From AAA164-E04 sp964342825 (GTDB taxonomy: Bacteria > Verrucomicrobiota > Verrucomicrobiia > Limisphaerales > AAA164-E04), in assembly GCA_964342825.1 (NCBI GenBank), contig CAYFHO010000009.1, positions 1 to 64,000 of the forward strand: DNA of 64,000 bases, read 5' to 3'. Shown here one piece after another: positions 28,572 to 36,447 of this stretch. Each line of letters starts with the position of its first letter. Within the stretch, counting starts at the first letter, position 1. The notes below the pieces were generated by a model. That model had not been told where the DNA came from. It saw only the letters and a program-made list of their open reading frames with translations, and made no database searches. A program made the translations under genes and the position numbers.

Positions 28572-29921
28572 TTATATAAGCGGGGTAGCGCCGGGAATAG
28601 ACATGGGACGGATTGGTAGATCCATATTTGGCTCAAAAAATTCGGGTACTAGTCGTTCCTGCGAATTCATAGCCTGCTCCCAGGAAACTTCTTTGCCTGT
28701 ATATGCAGCCATGCGCCCCATCAGTCCCATCATCGTGCTGCTGCTCATCCAGTCTCCGTCGTTGATTGGATTTCCGTCACGAATGGAAGCAAAAAGCTCA
28801 TCGTGTTCGGTTTGGTACATGTCGTTGTTAGGGCCACGGTACCTCCAGGTTTCCTCTCCACGGATCTGGACACGGCTCCAACCCAAGATTTCGGCTATAC
28901 CTTTGGCTCCATGGACGTAGTCATTGTTCTCGTTGTAACAACCTGCAATCTGCCGGCTTCCAACGTAAGCCCTTAAACCATTTGCGTATTCATAGTAAAC
29001 AGCAAAGTGATCAAAAATATTTCCGCTGTGATTGGGAACCTGGCGTCCTCCTGTAGCAACGCACTTGACCGGAGGTTCATCTTTCATGCACCAGGCAACC
29101 TTATCAACGCTGTGGATAGCCTGCTCCACCAAACTATCACCGCTCAGCCAAGTAAAATTATACCAGTTACGTACTTGCCAATCCAGATCAGACATACCAG
29201 GGGGACGGGTGTCATCAGCTGGCATAGGCTTAACAGGGCCGGTGTAATAGGTGGCATAAATAGACCGCACATCCCCGATATCACCGTTGTGGATTTTGTC
29301 ATATAGGGCCCTTCGGGCGTAATTGTATCTCCAGCAGAATCCAGCGACCAAAGCCAGTTTTTTTGCTTTAGCATCGTTGGCAGAAGCGATCACAGATCTT
29401 AAACCCGGAGCGTCTGTTGCCATCGGTTTTTCGCAAAAGATATGTTTACCGGCATCGACGGCCGCTCTCAGGTGCATTGGCCGAAAACCTGGAGGGGTGG
29501 CAAGAATGACCAAATCCACTCCGCTTTCAAGCACCTTCTTGTAGGCATCGAAACCGGTGAATTTGTTATCGGGAGTCACTTGGATTTTGTCTTCAGCTGC
29601 CTTCTTGAGAGCGTTGTAACTGACATCCAGTCGGTCAGGGTACATGTCCCCCATTGAGGTCAGCATCACATTGGAGTCCGCCTTCATTGCCTGGCTGGCA
29701 GCACCAGTTCCACGTCCTCCACAACCGATCAATCCCACGCGAATGGTATCGTCGTTAGCGGCAAACGCCTTTTCTTTGATCGCAAAGCTTGGAATCGCAA
29801 CACCAGCAGCGACGGCTGCAGAGGAAGACTTGATAAATTGTCGGCGATTGGGTTTTTCAGGCGATGCGGTTGCGTTGGAACCAGCATTTGAATTGGAATT
29901 TTGTATTTGGTGATGAGTCAT
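28572..29921 (-). CDS. Tat-exported Gfo/Idh/MocA oxidoreductase
   Basis: 449 residues from the ATG at 29921; the longer open frame would run into the next gene and adds no plausible signal. The Tat motif NRRQFIKSS (about residues 25-33) precedes a hydrophobic segment, then the NAD(P)-binding GLIGCGGRG motif and the CEKP sequence of the Gfo/Idh family. Exported members such as glucose-fructose oxidoreductase keep a tightly bound NADP. It probably oxidises a sugar in the periplasm, working with the neighbouring TIM-barrel protein. A Lys/Asn/Ser-rich N-terminal lead of about 25 residues before the RR motif is unusual. Confidence 0.9.
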   Translation of the reverse strand: MTHHQIQNSNSNAGSNATASPEKPNRRQFIKSSSAAVAAGVAIPSFAIKEKAFAANDDTIRVGLIGCGGRGTGAASQAMKADSNVMLTSMGDMYPDRLDVSYNALKKAAEDKIQVTPDNKFTGFDAYKKVLESGVDLVILATPPGFRPMHLRAAVDAGKHIFCEKPMATDAPGLRSVIASANDAKAKKLALVAGFCWRYNYARRALYDKIHNGDIGDVRSIYATYYTGPVKPMPADDTRPPGMSDLDWQVRNWYNFTWLSGDSLVEQAIHSVDKVAWCMKDEPPVKCVATGGRQVPNHSGNIFDHFAVYYEYANGLRAYVGSRQIAGCYNENNDYVHGAKGIAEILGWSRVQIRGEETWRYRGPNNDMYQTEHDELFASIRDGNPINDGDWMSSSTMMGLMGRMAAYTGKEVSWEQAMNSQERLVPEFFEPNMDLPIRPMSIPGATPLI

Positions 29922-30040
29922 TGCGATGATTTGGTTATTGGATGAGGGATTATTGAAATTTTGAATTGTCTTTGTCGAGCACGTAATCAAGGTGTTTAGA
30001 CTGGAGGTAACAGTTATTAATTCAATAGTTGAAACTCTCT

Positions 30041-30751
30041 CTACAGTCGTTTGCTTACGACTTTTTTCCAAATTTCGTAACCTGCTGCGTTTAGGTGCAG
30101 ACCATCTTCAATGAACAAATCAGGGCGGGGTTTTCCATCTTTTCCTATCATTGGATTCCACACGTCTGCAAAAACAACACGACGGTGTTTCCTTGCATAG
30201 GTTTTGATCATCTTGTTTGCCTCTTTCATTTTGGGAGCCAAATTCCATCTTTTTATACTTGGTTTGATGGCAATAAAAACGAGCTTCGCTTTGGGAAGGC
30301 GTTTTTTCAATAAATCGGCAAACATTTTGAAGTTCTCGAAAACCTGGCTGGGGGTATGTCCTCCACCTATGTCGTTATCTCCTGCATAGAGGACGACTGT
30401 CGAAGGCTCATAGGGACGAACAATGCGCTCAAAAAAATGAATGGCATCTGGGATTTTTGAACCTCCAAATCCCCGGTTGATGACATCGTGATCTGGAAAG
30501 TCCTCAGACAAGGTGTCCCATTTACGTATACTGGAACTACCAATAAACAATACACCTCCTTTGGGTGGATGGCTTTTTCGGTCTTCAACTTCAAATGCTT
30601 TGATTGCCTGTTCCCATCGCTCCGAGTTTTGCGACAGGGCAGAAAAACCAGCTGTGAAATAAAAACATAAAGCGCAAAATAAAATTGCGGACCGACCCAG
30701 GGTGGTTTTTGTGTGATTGGCTGCAAACATAAAGTTAATATTTAAGTCCAT
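30041..30751 (-). CDS. secreted SGNH/GDSL hydrolase
   Basis: 236 residues. A hydrophobic signal segment near the N-terminus is followed by block I FIGSSSIR (catalytic Ser), block III GDNDIGG (Asn) and a C-terminal DGLHLN (Asp/His). Such enzymes remove acyl or acetyl groups from carbohydrates or lipids. The start is set at the ATG at 30751; an ATG at 30730 would give a shorter leader and is equally possible, whereas a GTG at 30769 is less likely. It lies upstream of the exported Gfo/Idh gene with a 119-bp gap and may belong to the same catabolic locus. Confidence 0.9.
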   Translation of the reverse strand: MDLNINFMFAANHTKTTLGRSAILFCALCFYFTAGFSALSQNSERWEQAIKAFEVEDRKSHPPKGGVLFIGSSSIRKWDTLSEDFPDHDVINRGFGGSKIPDAIHFFERIVRPYEPSTVVLYAGDNDIGGGHTPSQVFENFKMFADLLKKRLPKAKLVFIAIKPSIKRWNLAPKMKEANKMIKTYARKHRRVVFADVWNPMIGKDGKPRPDLFIEDGLHLNAAGYEIWKKVVSKRL

Positions 30752-30848
30752 GATTCTCTGATAATCCACTCAGTGCGTCAATTCTTCTAAAGATTGTGAT
30801 CACGCTGGGTTTTGAATACCTTTATGGCAATTACTGATCGATTACCAA

Positions 30849-32156
30849 ATGAATCTGGACTCCTACCTCAAAAGATTTAATGGCCGCCCCCCCATCATTT
30901 CAGTCAAGCCCGCCAGAAATTTATCGGGAATTATTGTCATACCTTGTTACCGGGAACCCGATTGGAAAACGACGCTGGACTGCTTGGCTCAATGTGAATC
31001 TCCAACGAATCCCATTGAGGTATTAGTGATTCTTAATCATTCCGAGGTGGATTGTGATGCGGTAAAGGCAGAACAGCACATTGCGCTTCAATCTATTCGA
31101 GAATGGTCCATCCAACACGGTTCGCATCAAATGCAATTCCATGCCATTGATGCTTCCAATCTTCCTAAAAAGCATGCGGGAGTAGGGCTTGCTCGAAAAA
31201 TTGGAATGGATGAAGGATTGCATCGATTAAATGGTGCTGGAAATTTAAGAGATGGGTTTATCGCCTGCCTTGATGCTGATTGCCGATGCCAAGCCAATTA
31301 TCTGTTAGCCCTTGAAGATCATTTCCAACAACACCCCAAAACGCCAGGCTGCAGTCTGTATTTTGAGCACCCCATGGACGGAGATTTAACACCTGAAACC
31401 TATGATGCTGTCATAAAGTATGAGCTGCACCTGAGATATTACGTCGAAGCACTAAGATTTGCTTCATTTCCTTATGCCTACCATACCGTCGGATCTTCAA
31501 TGGCAGTCCGCCCTTTTGCTTACATGTCGCAGGGAGGGATGAATCGAAAGAAGGCAGGTGAAGATTTTTATTTTTTAAACAAGATCATTCCAATGGGGAA
31601 TTTTACAGAAATCAACGATAGCGTGGTCATACCATCTCCGCGAACATCGGATCGAGTCCCCTTTGGAACTGGAAGGGCTGTGGCAAAATACTACGGTCAA
31701 TCCCATTTCCCCACTTATGCTTGGTCGTCCATACTTGAGCTGAAAAGTTTTTTTACATGGGTACATCAACATGATCCCTTTACGGACAAGTCAAATAGAA
31801 TTCCCGATTCCAGACATTTGCCCGGAATCATGAGTGAATATATGGACGCTACGAATGGTTGGGATCAATGGCAAAAATGCATTGCCAGCACCTGCGATTT
31901 GAAAACGTATCGGCGTCGATTTTTCCAGTGGTTCGATGCATTTCAGTGCATGAAGTGCCTTCACTTCATGAGAGATAAACATCACGGTGAAATGGAAGTT
32001 ACTTCAGCTACAAAAAACTTGTTCTCGGCAATTGGTTTAGAGTCAAAGAACGAGGGCATGGACACAATTTTCATGCTTAAAAAAATGAGAAGCCATCAAA
32101 GAAAAGGATGGAGCTTTTCAATACAACGCAAGCAGATTTCTGGATTAACAAAATGA
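30849..32156 (+). CDS. family 2-like glycosyltransferase
   Basis: 435 residues. An N-terminal GT-A type domain shows the IPCYREPD start and an ACLDADC motif (about residue 140), the usual DxD-like nucleotide-sugar metal site. Later sections are poorly conserved. It would add a sugar to a polysaccharide, lipid or protein, but donor and acceptor are unknown. It sits immediately upstream of the TPP II homologue (93-bp gap), with no transmembrane segments, so it is probably cytoplasmic. Divergent from the SGNH gene. Confidence 0.83.
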   Translation: MNLDSYLKRFNGRPPIISVKPARNLSGIIVIPCYREPDWKTTLDCLAQCESPTNPIEVLVILNHSEVDCDAVKAEQHIALQSIREWSIQHGSHQMQFHAIDASNLPKKHAGVGLARKIGMDEGLHRLNGAGNLRDGFIACLDADCRCQANYLLALEDHFQQHPKTPGCSLYFEHPMDGDLTPETYDAVIKYELHLRYYVEALRFASFPYAYHTVGSSMAVRPFAYMSQGGMNRKKAGEDFYFLNKIIPMGNFTEINDSVVIPSPRTSDRVPFGTGRAVAKYYGQSHFPTYAWSSILELKSFFTWVHQHDPFTDKSNRIPDSRHLPGIMSEYMDATNGWDQWQKCIASTCDLKTYRRRFFQWFDAFQCMKCLHFMRDKHHGEMEVTSATKNLFSAIGLESKNEGMDTIFMLKKMRSHQRKGWSFSIQRKQISGLTK

Positions 32157-32248
32157 TGGAATACCATGCTTTACATTCCGGTTGGCTTGATGGTTTGATT
32201 CACTACAGCGATCCGCATCAGAACGAAACGCATTGAAATCCCAAAGTC

Positions 32249-35200
32249 ATGTTTTCACGATTGAATTTAATTTCTAGCCAGGTACTTCAGATCCTTTTGC
32301 TGTTTTTAATCTTAAAACCAACGGCAAGGTCTGAGGTTTATGAAGGTTTTCTTCCCAAAAACATCACTGGGGTATCCTCATTTTTAGAACAATACCCGAA
32401 TTTTGATGGACGAGGTATCAAGATCGCGGTTCTGGACTCCGGCATCGATCCAGGTGCTCCCGGGTTAGCTCTCACAAGCAATGGATTACCCAAAGTCATT
32501 GATGTTTTGGATGCGACTGGCAGTGGAGATGTCAATACCACTCATGTTGCACGGGCTGATTCAAAATCAGAGGTCAAGGGGCTCAGTGGTCGCACACTGC
32601 ATCTAAATCCAGAATGGACAGCAGCAAATCCAGATCTGCATTTGGGTGTCGTTAGTGGATTCGACATTTTTCCGGGCAATGTGATCTCCCAATATAAGAA
32701 ACACGCAAAGATCCAAATGACGGAAACCAACAAGGTTTACATCAAGAAAACCGAACAGGCACTTGAAACACTGGAGGAAACAGCCCCTGAAGATGCAGTC
32801 AAAATCCAGGACCTGAAGGATCAACTGGATTTATTGAGCGAAATGGAAGGTTCATTTGAAGCTCAGAGCCCAGTTTATGACTGTGCAGTGTTTTTATTAG
32901 ATGGCTTGTGGCGTGCAGTGATCGACACGGATGAAGATGGAGATTTAGAAGATGAAGTGTTGCTCGAAGATTATTCTCTCCATCAAAAGTACACAGATTT
33001 TGGAGATCATACCCTAGTTAACTTTGGGGTTCACATCTATGACGAAGGAAATTTGCTTTCGATTGTCATTCCTTCCAGTGCGCACGGAACGCATGTGGCT
33101 GGGATCATAGGCGCCCATTTTCCAGATTCACCTGAACGCAGCGGAATAGCGCCGGGTGTGCAGTTGGTTTCCATCAAAATTGGGGATACGCGGCTGGACG
33201 GAATGGAAACTGGAATCGCACTTCAGCGGGCTTTGAGGATGGTAAAGGATTTGGATTGTGACATGATCAATATGAGCTACGGAGAACCTACCTCCACACC
33301 TAACCACGGATGGTTCATCGATCAAGTGAATGAGCTTGTCCGCGAACAAAATGTGGTCTTTGTTGCGTCAGCCGGCAACTCAGGGCCGGCACTCTCAACA
33401 GTTGGCGCTCCAGGCGGCACCAGTACATCCATCCTGGCGGTAGGTGCCTATGTCCACTCAACGATGATGCCTCTTCAATATGGGATGGCCCATGCTCCGC
33501 AAGATAATCTATATACCTGGTCATCCAGAGGCCCAACCACTGACGGAGATATTGGTGTGAACTTTTGTGCTCCAGGAGGCGCCATTGCTCCCGTTCCGAC
33601 CTCAAGTATTGTTCCCGCGATGCAAATGAACGGCACGTCCATGGCATCCCCCTATGCGTGCGGTTCAGTTGCGCTTATTTTGAGTGGGCTTAAGATAGAG
33701 AGGATCCCCTACTCTTATTATGATGTGCGAATAGCCATTGAGGAGGGGGCGAAAATTCAGAACCACCTGGATCAATTTTCTCAAGGTTACGGATTGATTC
33801 AGGTTGGTACATCCTTTGATTGGTTTAAAAGTTCCAGTTTTGTGACACCAAAAATTGGATTTGAAATTCGCAATACCAGCCAGGAAAACGGGAGGGGCAT
33901 TTTACTGCGCGAACCTTCGGAGACTAAGGCACAAAACTCCCATTCCATTCGAATCGAACCCGTTTTCCCTGAATCCGTTGATACAAAAACCAAGGCATCT
34001 TTTGAGATCTGGGCTCAGTTAAGTTCGGATGTTTCCTGGATTCAATACCCTGATTCAGTGCTTATTCATCAGAATGGTGGAAAAGTAAATGTTATCATCG
34101 ATCCCAGTAAACTTTCAGAAGGTGCCCATTTCGCTGTGATTAAAGGTAAAAACCAAATGGATGGACAAACGCTGTTTAAAATTCCGGTAACCGTGATCAT
34201 TGGGAAAAAATTCAGTGAAAATAAGAAATCTCAGTGGCAAGAGCGCATAACTCTTGAACCTGGTGGAATACAGCGCGTGTTTTTGAGACCTCCTTCCTGG
34301 GCGCAGTGGGCTGAGTTCACGATAGATTCTACCCAAGCAATATCGACTGATCGTTTGGCCCTACATACGGTTCAATTATTGGATGACCAGCGTTTTAATG
34401 CGGTAGAGTGGAAAAGGTATATTTCAGGAGAATCACTTACAGATTATCAATCTTGGATACCCGTAAATGGAAATCCTTTGATGGAGTGGGCGTTTGCGTC
34501 TTATTGGTCCAATCGCGAAACGTTAAAATTAGATGTCCAAATCACCTTTAAAGGTGTGGAAGGGATTCAAGAATCATACTCGTTGTCAGCTGCAAAAACT
34601 CCTATCAGAGGAAATGTTCAAGGAATACAAGATACTATCCATCTAAAACCTCGCGGACAGCTCACACATGCTGAGTTTAGCTTGCACCCCAAGAGCGCCT
34701 CCATTCAAAAGTCAAGTGATCCCAGAGATATACTTGTCGACGACAGGGAATTACATGAATTAAATCTGATTTATGAGTGGAACAATACTGGATTCAAGTC
34801 GGTAAGGGTAAGTTGGAATGCTCTTTCAGAAGTTTTATATGATTCACCTTATTCTTCACTCCTGTGGAAAATTACTAATCCAAACGGAAAAGTCATTGTT
34901 TATGATGATGCCTGGTCAGAGCCTGTCAGTTTGGGGGATGGATTACATCAAATATCACTGACTGTTTGGCATGACGACCACTCGAGTCTTGAATCACTGA
35001 AAAAGCTTCCCCTGAATATTCAGAGTCCGCTGAGCAAGCCAAGCCCAATTTGGATTGGATCCAACGTTCAATCTGCCGCGTTCCTTAAATCCTCAAGTTT
35101 AAAGTTCAACACCATTCATGCAGATGAGAATCATTCTTTTTTGATCTCTTCCGGATCGAATCCCTTGCCTGGGGATAAGACTGACAAGTCCAATATGACT

Positions 35201-36025
35201 TTTACGGGGACATTACAATGGACCAACGATGAATTTCACCATGGGGCTAAGCTTAAATCTAAAGTCTTTCTTCATCCATCACGGACTACTCACCAAAAAA
35301 ATGATCTGGATAAAACGCCATTAGGAGAAGATTCCAATCAGGGAATGGAAGAGAGTTGGTGGAACTTCAGGCTAAATCGATTAAAGGCCTTATCCAAAAT
35401 GGAAGGCAAATCAGAAGCATTTGATGTTCTTTACGATCAGTTGATTCATGAAAAGCCAGGTTCCATCGAAGTTCAAAAGGCCTTGTTGGAGCGTTTAGAC
35501 AGTGATGAAAATCGGAAACAACACCTTGATTCAATCCTGCCTCTTTTAGGTCAGATCATTGAACAGCTTCCAGTCCAGCGGATTCGGGATTATTTTGCCG
35601 TCAGACATGCTCCCGACTCTTCTGACGAACGCAAAACAGATTCAGAAAAAAAGAAACAGAAAGCCCTGCTCCTGGATTTGATATATCGAAAAGCCCGAGC
35701 TTTGGCATATCAGGAAACCCTTAAAGGAGAACAAACAAAAGCTTTTGAAGAAGCCTTGCAGGAACTTCGAAGTTGGGTTGATACGAGTCAGTCTCCTTAT
35801 CATTTGTTGGATGTTCGTGAGCTGCGAAGGAAGAAAGCCTTCGGTTCGGCAATTAAGTTATTGAACCATTCCATAGAGCAAGAACCTGATAATTTGAAAT
35901 TACTGAACAAGAGGATCAAACTCTTTCGTTCTCTTTCATGGCCGTATTGGGCTCATCATGAACATGTAAGAAACTTTCATCAGCTTCCAAAACTGGTATC
36001 ATCTCTTGATTCTAAAGATAACTGA
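32249..36025 (+). CDS. tripeptidyl-peptidase II-like S8 protease, probably exported
   Basis: 1258 residues with a subtilisin domain of TPP II type. The triad is Asp63 (DSGIDPGAPG), His279 (HGTHVAG) and Ser464 (NGTSMASP), with oxyanion Asn377. The roughly 216-residue insert between Asp and His, and the 98- and 185-residue His-Asn and His-Ser spacings, match my recollection of human TPP II (D44, H264, N362, S449). Motifs such as IKIGDTRLDGMETG are TPP II hallmarks. Unlike the cytosolic eukaryotic enzyme it begins with a hydrophobic signal-like segment (about 8-27). The large C-terminal region should be mostly beta-sheet then helical. TPP II removes tripeptides from N-termini and assembles into giant complexes. 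Confidence 0.93.
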   Translation: MFSRLNLISSQVLQILLLFLILKPTARSEVYEGFLPKNITGVSSFLEQYPNFDGRGIKIAVLDSGIDPGAPGLALTSNGLPKVIDVLDATGSGDVNTTHVARADSKSEVKGLSGRTLHLNPEWTAANPDLHLGVVSGFDIFPGNVISQYKKHAKIQMTETNKVYIKKTEQALETLEETAPEDAVKIQDLKDQLDLLSEMEGSFEAQSPVYDCAVFLLDGLWRAVIDTDEDGDLEDEVLLEDYSLHQKYTDFGDHTLVNFGVHIYDEGNLLSIVIPSSAHGTHVAGIIGAHFPDSPERSGIAPGVQLVSIKIGDTRLDGMETGIALQRALRMVKDLDCDMINMSYGEPTSTPNHGWFIDQVNELVREQNVVFVASAGNSGPALSTVGAPGGTSTSILAVGAYVHSTMMPLQYGMAHAPQDNLYTWSSRGPTTDGDIGVNFCAPGGAIAPVPTSSIVPAMQMNGTSMASPYACGSVALILSGLKIERIPYSYYDVRIAIEEGAKIQNHLDQFSQGYGLIQVGTSFDWFKSSSFVTPKIGFEIRNTSQENGRGILLREPSETKAQNSHSIRIEPVFPESVDTKTKASFEIWAQLSSDVSWIQYPDSVLIHQNGGKVNVIIDPSKLSEGAHFAVIKGKNQMDGQTLFKIPVTVIIGKKFSENKKSQWQERITLEPGGIQRVFLRPPSWAQWAEFTIDSTQAISTDRLALHTVQLLDDQRFNAVEWKRYISGESLTDYQSWIPVNGNPLMEWAFASYWSNRETLKLDVQITFKGVEGIQESYSLSAAKTPIRGNVQGIQDTIHLKPRGQLTHAEFSLHPKSASIQKSSDPRDILVDDRELHELNLIYEWNNTGFKSVRVSWNALSEVLYDSPYSSLLWKITNPNGKVIVYDDAWSEPVSLGDGLHQISLTVWHDDHSSLESLKKLPLNIQSPLSKPSPIWIGSNVQSAAFLKSSSLKFNTIHADENHSFLISSGSNPLPGDKTDKSNMTFTGTLQWTNDEFHHGAKLKSKVFLHPSRTTHQKNDLDKTPLGEDSNQGMEESWWNFRLNRLKALSKMEGKSEAFDVLYDQLIHEKPGSIEVQKALLERLDSDENRKQHLDSILPLLGQIIEQLPVQRIRDYFAVRHAPDSSDERKTDSEKKKQKALLLDLIYRKARALAYQETLKGEQTKAFEEALQELRSWVDTSQSPYHLLDVRELRRKKAFGSAIKLLNHSIEQEPDNLKLLNKRIKLFRSLSWPYWAHHEHVRNFHQLPKLVSSLDSKDN

Positions 36026-36447
36026 TTCGATTAAAGCCCTGAAAACAACAGGCAATTAATGTTCAATGAGGCATTTTTCTCGAACTAGAGCTTGCAGCGC
36101 CTCCGTATTTTCTCTATTTATCAACATTTCGTTTGAAAAAGTCAGCGATCTGGTTACTTTAAAATAGCGAAAAGCTGCAGGCGTCAAGGCGATAGGAATG
36201 GCAAATAATTGATCTGACGGTGCCGTAGGACTCGGATTACTCCTGATCTTTACGAGAAACCACCGCAAAGTCCCGTTTTCGGGAATACCTGTCCACTGCC
36301 TTTGGCCTAATTAAACGGTTGGAGATTCGTTCAAGAAATTAAACGAATCCTTTTTCATTTATTAAGGCGAAACATAAGGAACAAGGCTCGAAACGGGAAA
36401 TCATCCACCTATGAATCTGGTGGGAAAAAGAATTATTTGTAAACCAT
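36026..36447. other. 421-bp gap before rpoD, with a possible gene remnant
   Basis: No full gene. A minus-strand frame (36056 to about 36300) reads continuously with no ATG start and encodes a stretch resembling the C-terminal end of a beta-sandwich protein (QWTGIPENGTLRWF, then FRYFKVTRS); it may be a decayed gene end or chance. The right half should contain the rpoD promoter, which I could not assign. A minus-strand ORF over the rpoD start is an artefact of its Lys/Ala codons. Confidence 0.4.
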
